Of a stretch of DNA of 64,000 nucleotides, positions 31,342 through 39,900 are shown piece by piece. The DNA is from Actinophytocola sp050699935 (lineage in GTDB: Bacteria; Actinomycetota; Actinomycetes; Mycobacteriales; Pseudonocardiaceae), in contig NZ_JBOHGB010000005.1 of the NCBI RefSeq assembly GCF_050699935.1, positions 1 to 64,000 of the forward strand, given 5' to 3'. The notes beneath the pieces were generated by a model, which was not told where the DNA came from, did no database searches, and was given only the letters and a program-made list of their open reading frames with translations. Numbering within the stretch: the first letter of the stretch is position 1; each line of letters begins with the position of its first letter. The translations under genes were made by a program, and so were the position numbers.

Positions 31342-32628
31342 TCAGCCGAGGTCGGTGAGCTTTCGCTCCAGCACGGACCGCTCGCGCTCGTTGCCGCACA
31401 GCCGCACGGCGAGCTCCAGCTCGGTGCGTGCCTCGTCGGTGCGTCCGAGGCGGGCGAGCAGCTCACCGCGAACGCTCGGCAGCAGGTGCGAGTTCGGCAG
31501 CGCTCCGGCGGCCGCCAGGTCGTCGACGATCGGCAGCGCGGCCGCCGGGCCCTGGGCCATGGAGACCGCCACCGCGCGGTTGAGGTCGACCACCGGCGAC
31601 GGTGCGAGCCGGCCGAGCGCCTCGTAGAGGAGCACGACGCGCTCCCAGTTCGTCGCGTCCACGGACGGCGCGACGGCGTGGCACTCGGTGATCGCCGCCT
31701 GCAGACCGTAGGCGCCCAGTCCCCGGCCGGCCCGCTCCGCGCGGGCGAGCGCGGCTCGGCCCCGGCGGATCGCGGAGCGGTCCCAGCGGCGACGGTCCTG
31801 GTGCTCCAGCAGCACCGGCTGACCGTCCGGCCCGGTGCGGGCCGGGAAGCGCGCCGCGGTCAGCTCTAGCAGCGCCAGCAGGCCGTGCACCTCGGGCTCG
31901 TCCGGCACCAGCTGGGCCAGCACCCGCGCGAGGCGCTGTGCTTCGCCGGCGAGGTCGAACCGGATCAGCCGGTCACCGGAGCTGGCCGACGATCCTTCGG
32001 TGAAGATCAGGTAGACCACGCTGAGCACCGCGCCGAGCCGCTCGGTCCGCTCCTGGGCCGCCGGCACCTCGAACGGCACCCGGGCCGCCGCGAGGGTCTT
32101 CTTGGCCCGGGTGATCCGGGCCTGCACGGTGGCGGTGGGGACGAGGAACCCCTTGGCGATCTCGTCGCTCGTCAGGCCGCCGACCACCCGCAGGGTGAGC
32201 GCCACGCTCGCCTCCCGGGACAGCACGGGGTGGCAGGAGATGAACATCAACGCGAGCACGTCGTCGTCGATCTGGTCCGGGTCCCACAGCACGGCCCGCG
32301 TGGCACGGGCCGTCCCCGCGGGTGCGCTCCCCGAGGTGACGCCACCCTCACCCAGCTCGTGGGCGAGGGTGGCGTACCTCTGGTCGAGGGCCGAGCGCCG
32401 GCGGAACGCGTCGATCGCACGGCGGCGGCCGACGGTGAGCAACCACCCCGCGGGGTTGCTGGGTACACCGTCAAGTGGCCAGGTCACCAGCGCCTCCGCC
32501 AGTGCCTCCTGGGCGAGGTCCTCGGCCAGCGCGAAGTCGCCGGTGTACCGCACGAGCGCGCCGACGATCCGTGCGGACTCGATCCGCCACACGGCGGCGA
32601 CGGCCTCACGGCCGGTGGGGTCTGCCAT
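31342..32628 (-). CDS. ECF42-group RNA polymerase sigma factor with TPR extension
   Basis: 428-residue sigma-70 family protein. Region 2 includes ARIVGALVRYTGDFALAEDLAQEALAEAL and GWLLTVGRRRAIDAFRR; region 4 includes VGGLTSDEIAKGFLVPTATVQARITRAKKTLA. The roughly 230-residue C-terminal extension (VHGLLALLELTAARFPAR, then LNRAVAVSMAQGP and a final LAVRLCGNERERSVLERKL) is the TPR-like domain that defines ECF42, which has no anti-sigma factor. Such factors are coupled to DGPF/YCII proteins, and one lies 15 bp upstream in the same transcript. Likely autoregulated through the promoter at 33115-33142. Confidence 0.92.
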   Translation of the reverse strand: MADPTGREAVAAVWRIESARIVGALVRYTGDFALAEDLAQEALAEALVTWPLDGVPSNPAGWLLTVGRRRAIDAFRRRSALDQRYATLAHELGEGGVTSGSAPAGTARATRAVLWDPDQIDDDVLALMFISCHPVLSREASVALTLRVVGGLTSDEIAKGFLVPTATVQARITRAKKTLAAARVPFEVPAAQERTERLGAVLSVVYLIFTEGSSASSGDRLIRFDLAGEAQRLARVLAQLVPDEPEVHGLLALLELTAARFPARTGPDGQPVLLEHQDRRRWDRSAIRRGRAALARAERAGRGLGAYGLQAAITECHAVAPSVDATNWERVVLLYEALGRLAPSPVVDLNRAVAVSMAQGPAAALPIVDDLAAAGALPNSHLLPSVRGELLARLGRTDEARTELELAVRLCGNERERSVLERKLTDLG

Positions 32629-32643
32629 CGTCTCTCGATCGGC

Positions 32644-33063
32644 TCAGAGCTGGCCGGTGGCCTCGCGCCACGCCCGCTCCTTCTGGATCCACGGGTTGTC
32701 CTGCGGGAACTCGTCGATCGTGGTGACCCGCCGGATCTCGGCCTTGAAGCCCGGGCCGGCGAGCGGCGACCGCTTGGCCCACTCGACGGCCTCCTCCTTC
32801 GACGCCACGTTGAGGATGTAGAACCCGCCGAACAGCTCCTTGGTCTCGCCGTAGGGACCGTCGGTGACCACGGGCGGCTCGGAGGAGTAGTCGACGACGA
32901 CACCCTCGGCGGCGTCGTCGAGCCCCTCCGCGGCGACCAGCACGCCGGCCCGGATCATCTCGTCGTTGTACTTGCCGACCGTCTCGATCAGCTCGTTGAA
33001 GTCGACGTCCCCCATCCCCTCGTAGGCCTCGTCGGTGGCGCGCGCGATCAGCATGAACTTCAT
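32644..33063 (-). CDS. DGPF/YCII-family protein, ECF42 partner
   Basis: 139-residue YCII-domain protein. Starts MKFMLIARATDEAYEGMGD, and the conserved VTDGPYGETKELFGGFYILNV holds the DGPF-type motif (here DGPY). These proteins are small ferredoxin-like-fold proteins that are both targets and probable partners of ECF42 sigma factors. The ATG at 33063 has GGAGAC upstream. Precedes the sigma gene by 15 bp, so the two are cotranscribed. Confidence 0.9.
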   Translation of the reverse strand: MKFMLIARATDEAYEGMGDVDFNELIETVGKYNDEMIRAGVLVAAEGLDDAAEGVVVDYSSEPPVVTDGPYGETKELFGGFYILNVASKEEAVEWAKRSPLAGPGFKAEIRRVTTIDEFPQDNPWIQKERAWREATGQL

Positions 33064-33114
33064 GGTTTGTCTCCGTCTGTCGTCCGGGTCCCTCTCGAAC
33101 CCTCTCACCCCTGG

Positions 33115-33142
33115 GTCGAACGAGTCATGCCGCGGATCGACA
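33115..33142 (-). promoter_or_regulatory. ECF42-type promoter of the DGPF-sigma operon
   Basis: On the - strand TGTCGA (33142-33137), an 18-bp spacer and CGAC (33118-33115) match the ECF42 consensus as I recall it (TGTCGA at -35, CGA/TC at -10). It lies 52 bp upstream of the DGPF start, so the sigma factor probably drives its own operon. Confidence 0.65.
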
Positions 33143-33180
33143 CACCCACGAATCTTTTTCGATGGCCGTCGCGCACCACT

Positions 33181-33215
33181 GACTCACGGTGCGCCAGCGT
33201 GGACTCACGGTGCGC
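33181..33215. repeat. 14-bp direct repeat, 21-bp period
   Basis: GACTCACGGTGCGC occurs at 33181-33194 and 33202-33215 in the gap between the ECF42 operon and the betaine cluster. Function unknown. Confidence 0.6.
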
Positions 33216-33588
33216 TACCAGGGCCCTCGGCAACGGGTCGGCGCCGAACCGGACGACGTCGGTAGCCGGTCAGCGCGGCGACCTCGCGACGGCCGCGCCG
33301 GCCTCGCGGTCGGACATGTCCAGCGTCCGCGGCGCGACCTCGACGACCGGGCACGCGCCCGCGGGACGCACGAGGTTCACCGGCTCCTCGTTCGCCCGGA
33401 TCAAACTCCTCGGGCCGGGCGCTGCGCTGGATTTCGTTGAAGTCGGGTATGTCGTTCACCAAGGCCCAGAACGGCATTTCCCATAATCCGCCCGCCGAGA
33501 TGAAGTATTCCGGAAACAGCCGCTTGAATAGCGAATCATAATCGGCGAATAAGCGTCGAGGCGCCGGCGTAATTGAGTTGTGAACCAA
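33205..33588 (-). other. Doubtful open frame in a lower-GC patch
   Basis: The gap 33064-33658 contains one - strand open frame whose first 50 residues (for example FADYDSLFKRLFPEYF and GGLWEMPFWALVNDIPDFNEIQ) look protein-like and use A/T-ending codons unlike the neighbourhood. The rest is an arginine/glycine-rich run typical of a wrong frame. It may be the start of an acquired gene whose remainder was lost. I do not recognise it and no ribosome-binding site supports it. Confidence 0.25.
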
Positions 33589-33658
33589 TGCACTGAACGG
33601 TATGTGCCGGTGTTACGGTGACCGCCCAAGGCTCAGCTTGCTCCCGGGGGGTGCGACG

Positions 33659-34495
33659 ATGCGGGTGGCGATGGCGCAGACGGACTCCGTGCTGGGCGAC
33701 TTCGAGACCAACCTGGAAACCGCCCGGGCGGCGATCAAGACGGCCGCCGCGCAGGACGCCGATCTGGTGGTATTTCCCGAGCTGAACCTGCACGGGTACA
33801 CGCTGGGTGCGCTGGAGGAGGACGTGTCGGTGGCCGTCGCCGACCGGCGGGTGACGGAGCTGTCCGAGCTCGGGCCCGATGTGCTCGTCGGACTCTACGA
33901 GGACGGCGACCTGCGCCGGTACAACTCGGCGGTCTACCTGTCCGGCGGGCGGGTCGTCCACGTGCATCGCAAGCTGTTCCTGCCGACGTACCTGACGTGG
34001 GAGGAACGCAAGCACTTCACGCCCGGGCAGGCGATGCGAGCCTTCGACACCCGCCTCGGGCGGATGGCCGCCTTGGTGTGCAACGACTTCTGGCAGCCGG
34101 TGCTGCCCTGGATCGCGGTGCAGGACGGCGCGTACGCGCTGCTCACCCCGACCAACAGCGTCACCACCACCCCACGCGGCACGATGCTGGACAACGTGGA
34201 CTACTGGCAGGATCTGCTGCGATATGTCGCGCGGATGCAGCAGACCTGGGTCGTGTTCGTGAACCGGGTGGGCGAGGAGCGCGGCGCGGTCTTCTGGGGA
34301 GGCTCACGGCTGATCGACCCACTCGGCTCGATCGTGGCGGAGGCGCCGATGGGCGAGCCGGCCCTGCTGGTCGCCGAGATCGACCTGACCAAGGCACGCT
34401 GGGTGCGCCGCACGCTGCCGCTGGTCTCGGAGGCACGGCTGGGCCTGATCCAGCGTGAGGTGAAACGCCTGGTGGACGAGGGTGGCGACGTCTGA
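33659..34495 (+). CDS. Nitrilase-superfamily carbon-nitrogen hydrolase
   Basis: 278-residue CN-hydrolase. The Glu-Lys-Cys triad is visible in FPELNLHGY, HVHRKLFLP and ALVCNDFW. The overall pattern resembles the glutaminase domain of NAD synthetase and predicted amidohydrolases, so it hydrolyses an amide (or nitrile) in the cytosol. Upstream of the IclR gene and in line with the betaine cluster, it might release a betaine or N-methyl amino acid from an amide precursor; that is inference. ATG at 33659 was chosen from the GGGGGG seven bases upstream and the conserved MRVAMAQTDS opening. Confidence 0.85.
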   Translation: MRVAMAQTDSVLGDFETNLETARAAIKTAAAQDADLVVFPELNLHGYTLGALEEDVSVAVADRRVTELSELGPDVLVGLYEDGDLRRYNSAVYLSGGRVVHVHRKLFLPTYLTWEERKHFTPGQAMRAFDTRLGRMAALVCNDFWQPVLPWIAVQDGAYALLTPTNSVTTTPRGTMLDNVDYWQDLLRYVARMQQTWVVFVNRVGEERGAVFWGGSRLIDPLGSIVAEAPMGEPALLVAEIDLTKARWVRRTLPLVSEARLGLIQREVKRLVDEGGDV

Positions 34496-34565
34496 GGACC
34501 CGGGCCAGGTTGCTGTATTCGCACGATCCGTTGCTCAGCGCGCGAGAGCTGCGGACGATTGTCGC

Positions 34566-35351
34566 ATGGCAGAGGAAGGCGCGAACAGCGTACAGCGGGT
34601 GATCGCCATCCTGACGGCGTTGGGGGAGCGCAACCCCGCCGACCGGCCGATGGGCGTGATCGAGACGGCCCGCGTCGTCGGTCGGGAGAAGAGTCAGGTC
34701 TCCCGCACGCTCAAGACCCTCGCCGGATCCGGGCTCGTGGATCGCGACCCCGACACGCTCGGCTACCGGCTCGGCTGGCGCTTCTACTCGCTGGCCGCCC
34801 GCGCCGGTGACCACCAGTTGCTGACCTGTGCGCCGGAGATCATGCGCGGTCTGGTCCGCACGGTGGGCGAACGGGTGCACCTGTCGGTGCGCGACGGCGC
34901 ACACGCGCTCACCCTGCTGTCGGAGAACCCGACGCGTTCGGTGCAGACCGTGAGCCTCGTCGGCCACGCCACCCCGGTGCACGCCACGTCCTGTGGCCAG
35001 GCCTTGCTGTTCGACATGTCCGCCGACGATATTCACGACCTCTTCGGCGGCGTGCGGCTGGTGGCGTGCGGGCCGAAGGCGCCCCGCACCGTGGAGGAGC
35101 TCGTCGTCCGGGTCCAGCGCGCCGCGGCGAGGGGATTCTCCACCTGTGTCGACGAGTTCGACGTCGACCTCGCCGCCACCGCCGCACCGGTGCGGGACTT
35201 CCGCGGCCGGATCGTCGCGGCCGTCAACATCTCGGGCCCGAAGTACCGCATCGCCCGCGAGCTGGTGTCGGTCGGTCGTCAGGTGAAGGCGGCCGCCGGC
35301 TACCTGTCGAAGAATCTGGGGTGGGACGGCACCGCCGCGTCGGACGGGTAG
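34566..35351 (+). CDS. IclR-family transcriptional regulator
   Basis: 261-residue regulator. The N-terminal winged helix covers about 8-70 (NSVQRVIAILTALG, IETARVVGREKSQVSRTLKTLAGSGLV). The effector domain follows, with HLSVRDGAHALTLLSENP, HATSCGQALLF and the closing FRGRIVAAVNISGP block typical of IclR. Probably controls the downstream sarcosine/betaine genes, with a betaine or sarcosine as ligand (inference from position). The start has only a weak ribosome-binding site. Confidence 0.9.
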   Translation: MAEEGANSVQRVIAILTALGERNPADRPMGVIETARVVGREKSQVSRTLKTLAGSGLVDRDPDTLGYRLGWRFYSLAARAGDHQLLTCAPEIMRGLVRTVGERVHLSVRDGAHALTLLSENPTRSVQTVSLVGHATPVHATSCGQALLFDMSADDIHDLFGGVRLVACGPKAPRTVEELVVRVQRAAARGFSTCVDEFDVDLAATAAPVRDFRGRIVAAVNISGPKYRIARELVSVGRQVKAAAGYLSKNLGWDGTAASDG

Positions 35352-35413
35352 CCGGTTGCTCCATGTGCAAGGTCAATCGTGCCAGGCGTTTGCTCTCGGT
35401 AGCGTCGGCGCCG

Positions 35414-35437
35414 CGGTCACCCGGCGAGGCGTGACCG
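35414..35437 (+). other. Stem-loop between iclR and the sarcosine oxidase beta gene
   Basis: CGGTCAC and GTGACCG form a perfect 7-bp stem around a 10-base loop, 28 bp before the GTG at 35466. It could be a terminator, an attenuator or an operator dyad for the IclR protein. Confidence 0.4.
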
Positions 35438-35465
35438 GCGGGACTTCGAGCTCGGGAGGTTGGAC

Positions 35466-36731
35466 GTGCGGGGCAGGCGCAACGGGAGGCGGTACTCCGC
35501 GCTCAGCCTGCTGCGGCACGGGCTGACCGGCGCCGACTGGCCGCCTGCCTGGCGGACGCATCCGCTCCAGGACCGCTACGACGTGGTGATCATCGGTGGC
35601 GGCGTGCATGGTCTGGCCACCGCGTACTACCTCGCCGCGAACCACGGCGTGCGCGACGTCGCGGTGCTGGACAAGGGATATCTCGGCGGTGGTGGGTCGG
35701 GACGGAACACGGCGATCCTGCGCTCGAACTACCTCACGCCGGAGGGTGTGCGGTTCTACGACCGCTCGCTGTCGCTCTACCGGACGCTCGCCGCGGACCT
35801 GAACTACAACGTGATGTTCTCCCGCCGCGGCCACCTGACCCTGGCCCACAACGACGGCTCGCTGCGCACCATGCGCTGGCGCGCGGAGGTCAACAAGCTG
35901 CAGGGCGTCGACTCCGAGGTGATCGGGCCGGACGAGATCGCGCGGCTGGTGCCCCATCTGGACGTCTCGGCAGACGTCCGCTACCCGATCCTGGGCGCGC
36001 TGTACCACCCGCCGGGCGGCATCATCCGGCACGACGCGGTCGTGTGGGGCTACGCACGCGGCGCCGACGCGCTGGGCGCGCACCTGCACCAGCGGACCGA
36101 GGTGACCGGCATCGACGTCGCGCACGGCCGGGTCACCGGGGTGCGCACCAACCGGGGCCGGATCGCCACACCGGTCGTGGTGAACGCGACCGCCGGCTGG
36201 GCCACGCTGGTGTCCGACCTGGCCGGGGTGCGGCTGCCGGTGACCACGTTCCCGTTGCAGGCGGCGGTGACCGAGCCGGTGCGGCCGTTCCTGGACACCG
36301 TGGTGGTGTCCGGCACCCTGCATGTCTACGTGAGCCAGACCGACCGCGGCGAGCTGGTGTTCGGCGGCAGTGTGGACCCGTTCGCCTCCTACTCGACCCG
36401 CGGCTCCCTGGAGTTCGCCGAAGGACTGGCCGGCCACGTGCTGGACCTGATGCCCGCGCTGTCGAAGGTTCGTCTGCTGCGCCAGTGGGCCGGGCTCTGC
36501 GACATGACCCCGGACTTCTCGCCGATCATGGGCCCCACTCCGGTCGAGGGGTTCCATGTGGACGTCGGGTGGGGGACCTACGGGTTCAAGGCCGGCCCGG
36601 TGTCCGGCGAGGCGATGGCCGAGTGTGTCGCGAGTGGACGGACACCGGAGATCATCTCGGCGTTCGGCCTGGACCGGTTCGACTCCGGTGGGCTGGTCGG
36701 CGAGAAGGGCGCGGCGGCGGTGGGCCACTGA
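35466..36731 (+). CDS. soxB: Sarcosine oxidase beta subunit (heterotetrameric type)
   Basis: 421-residue FAD-dependent amine oxidase. The Rossmann dinucleotide fold is YDVVIIGGGVHGLATAYYLA at about residue 39. The FAD-attachment region (SGRNTAILRSNYLTPEGVRFYDRSL) and the C-terminal SGE block (GWGTYGFKAGPVSGEAMAE) are typical of TsoxB. It demethylates sarcosine to glycine, passing the one-carbon unit to folate on the alpha subunit. The GTG at 35466 has GGGAGG six bases upstream. Overlaps soxD by TGATG-type coupling. No separate gamma gene follows; see the fused alpha subunit. Confidence 0.92.
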   Translation: MRGRRNGRRYSALSLLRHGLTGADWPPAWRTHPLQDRYDVVIIGGGVHGLATAYYLAANHGVRDVAVLDKGYLGGGGSGRNTAILRSNYLTPEGVRFYDRSLSLYRTLAADLNYNVMFSRRGHLTLAHNDGSLRTMRWRAEVNKLQGVDSEVIGPDEIARLVPHLDVSADVRYPILGALYHPPGGIIRHDAVVWGYARGADALGAHLHQRTEVTGIDVAHGRVTGVRTNRGRIATPVVVNATAGWATLVSDLAGVRLPVTTFPLQAAVTEPVRPFLDTVVVSGTLHVYVSQTDRGELVFGGSVDPFASYSTRGSLEFAEGLAGHVLDLMPALSKVRLLRQWAGLCDMTPDFSPIMGPTPVEGFHVDVGWGTYGFKAGPVSGEAMAECVASGRTPEIISAFGLDRFDSGGLVGEKGAAAVGH

Positions 36732-36997
36732 TGATCGAACTGCCCTGCCCCTGGTGCGGCCCCCGCAACGTGACCGAGTTCCGGTACCTGGGTGAGGTCA
36801 CGCCGCGGCCGGACCCCGCCACCGCCACGCCCGGGCAGTGGCGCGCCTACCTGTACGTGCGGCGCAACCCGCTCGGCGTGGTCGAGGAGCGGTGGTACCA
36901 CACGGCGGGCTGCCGGCGGTACCTGCGGCTGCACCGCGACACCGGAACCGACACCGTGACCGAGACCGACGCCGACACCGTGACGGAGCCGCGATGA
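36731..36997 (+). CDS. soxD: Sarcosine oxidase delta subunit
   Basis: 88-residue zinc-binding subunit of heterotetrameric sarcosine oxidase. The ribbon ligands are CPWCG near the N-terminus and HTAGC later, with the usual conserved GEVTPRPDP (normally RP.P) and RRNPLGVVEERWYHTAGCRRY block. The C-terminus carries an unusual Thr/Asp/Glu-rich tail (TDTVTETDADTVTEPR). It overlaps soxB upstream and soxA downstream by 1-4 bp, so the subunits are translationally coupled. Confidence 0.93.
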   Translation: MIELPCPWCGPRNVTEFRYLGEVTPRPDPATATPGQWRAYLYVRRNPLGVVEERWYHTAGCRRYLRLHRDTGTDTVTETDADTVTEPR

Positions 36998-39900
36998 CCC
37001 GGCTCCCGCCGCGGCGCGACGAGGTCATCGATCGCGACCGGACGCTGCGCTTCTCCTGGAACGGCAGGCGGTACAGCGCGTTCGCCGGTGACACGATCGT
37101 CTCCGCTCTGGCCGCCGCGGGCGAGCGGGTGTTCTCCCGCAGCTTCAAGTACCACCGCCCGCGCGGCGTGGTCACCGCGAGCTTCCACGACCCGGGCTGC
37201 ATGGTGCAGGTGGGAGACGAGCCCAACGTGCGCGGCGCGCACCGGCTGGTCACCGACGGGATGGAGGTCACTTCGCAGAACACCTGGCCTTCGCTGCGGT
37301 TCGACGTCAAGGGAGCGAACCGGCTGTTCGGACGGCTTCTCGGGCCCGGCTTCTACTACAAGACCTTCATCCGCCCGCAGCGGCTGTGGCCCGCCTACGA
37401 GTGGGTGCTGCGGCGGTTCACGCACGCGGGGTCGATCTCGCCGGACACCGTGTCCGATCGGCACGCCGCCCGGTATGCCCACCCGGACGTGGTCGTCGCC
37501 GGCGGTGGTCCGGCCGGCATGGCGGCGGCGGTCGCGGCCGCTCGCGCGGGCGCGCGGGTCCTACTGGTCGAGGAGGAGCATCAGCTCGGCGGTCACCTGC
37601 GCTACGCGGGCGGGTCCGACGAGCTCGCCGAGCTGCGGGCCGAGGTGGCGGCGAGCGGCGTGGAGGTGCTCACCGACTCGGTGGTTCTCGGTCGCTACGA
37701 CCAGAACTGGGTCGCGATACTGCGACGCACCGGAGGCGAGCGGCTGATCAGGGCACGGGCGGGCGCGCTCGTCGTCGCGTGTGGACTGATCGAGCGGCCG
37801 TACGTGTTCGCGGGCAACGACCTGCCCGGCGTCATGCTGTCGACCGCGGCCCGCCGGCTGATCAACCTGTACGCCGTCCGGCCGGGGGAGCGGGCGGTGG
37901 TGCTGACGGCCAACGCCGACGGCGACGCCGCCGTCGCGGACCTGCGGGCGGCCGGCGTCGAGATCGCCGAGGTGGTCGACGCCCGGACCGGCGGCGACAT
38001 CGTGCGCGCGCACGGCCGGCGCGGGCTGCGCGCGGTCGAATTGCCGGGCGGCCGGCGGGTCGAGGCGGACCTGCTGGTGACCGCGACCGGCTGGACGGCG
38101 CCGACCGCGCTGCTGAACCAGGCCGGTGACGTGCCGGTGTACAACGCGACGGCGGCGCGCTTCCTGCCCGGTGGCCGGTCGAGTGCCGACGTGTTCGCGG
38201 TCGGCGGGATCGCCGGCGACGGAACTCTCGACGAGCTGCGCGCGCACGCCACCGCGGTCGCCGCCGCGGCGGCCCGGCACGCCGCCGCCGTCCGCCACCA
38301 CCGTCTCACCCGAACTTCCACCGCGAGTCCCCCGTTCCCGCACGCGAGTTCCCCGAACGCCACGCCGGCACCCGTGCCGACGCTCCCGGTGCACGAGCAT
38401 CCGGAGCTGTTCCGGGCCAGCACGCACGGGATCGTCGACTTCTCCGAGGACGTGTCCTCATCGGACATCCACACCGCGGTACGGGAGGGCTACGACTCCG
38501 CGGAGCTGGCCAAGCGGTACACGACGGCGACCATGGGGCCACTGCAGGGAAAGCTGGAGATGGTCAACGCGATGGCGATGGTCGCCGAGGCCTCCGGCAG
38601 CACGCTCGCGGAGACCGGCACCACCACGTGGCGGCCGATGTACACGCCGGTGACCCTGGGTGCGCTGGCCGGGCGCCCCGTGCATCCGGTCCGCCGCTCG
38701 CCCATGCAGTCCTGGCACGAGGTCGCCGGCGCCGCGCCGCTGGTCGCCGGGCAGTGGATCCGGCCGGACCACTACGGCGACCCGGCGGCCGAGGTACGCG
38801 CGGTCCGCGAGGGTGTCGGGATCATCGACGTCACCCCGATCGGCAAGCTGGACCTGCGCGGGCCGGACGTGCCGAAGCTGCTGAACCTGTTGTACGTCAA
38901 CAAGTGGTCCAAGCTCGACGTCGGCCGGGTGCGCTACGGCGTGATGTGTGCCGAGGACGGCGTGGTGCTCGACGACGGCGTGACCGGGCGGCTGGACGTC
39001 GACCACTACCTCATGTCCACCACGTCCTCCGGCGCCGCCGCGGTGTGGGAGTGGGTCGAGCTCTGGCTGCAGACCGAGCGTCCACAGTGGAACGTGCACG
39101 TGACGCCGGTGACCACCGCGTACGCCAGCATCAACGTGGCCGGACCCCACGCCGCCGAGCTCGTGGGCCGGCTGGCGCAGGGCGTGGACCTCGACCCGGA
39201 CGCGTTCGGCTACATGAACGTGCGCACGGCGCGACTGGCCGGAGTGGACGACTGCGTGCTGTGGCGCATCGGGTTCACCGGTGAGCCGTCCTACGAGCTG
39301 CACGTGCCGGCCGGCTACGGGCTACACGTGTGGGAGACGCTGCTCGCCACCGGCGCGGACCTCGGCGTGCGGCCGTTCGGCGTCGAGGCACAGCGGATCC
39401 TGCGGCTCGAGAAGGGCCACCTGATCGTCGGGCAGGACACCGACGGGCTCACCCGTGCGTTCGACGCGGGCCTGGACGGGCTGGTCAAGCTCGACAAGGA
39501 CGACTTCGCCGGCAAGCCGGAGCTGGTCTGGCAGCACGAGCGGCGCGGTGCCGGTCCGGCTGGCCTCCGCCTGGTCGGCCTGCGGCCGGTCGACGGCACG
39601 ATCGTGCCCCCGGAGGCCAGCCAGATCGTCACCGGCGAGCGCGGTACCGAGATCCGGGGCCGGGTCACGTCCAGCCGGATGTCGCCGACGCTGGGCCGCG
39701 CGATCTGCCTCGGTCAGGTGGACGTGGCGCTCGCCGAGCCGGGCACCGAGGTCAGCGTGCTGCTGCCGGACGGCCGGCGGGTCCCGGCCACGGTCACCGA
39801 GCACCTCGCGCAGGTCGACCCGGCCGGCGCCCGCCTGCGGGACATCGGCCGGCCCGGCACGTTCCGCCCGTGCCCGCCCCCGGTCCTGCGCAGTGCGATC

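Noticed and set aside
33181..33215. Start of a CRISPR array
   Set aside because: Only two 14-bp copies with a 7-bp interval; no spacer-length pattern and no cas genes.
35352..35465. Glycine riboswitch before the sarcosine oxidase genes
   Set aside because: Only one simple stem-loop is seen and the conserved aptamer purine blocks are absent.
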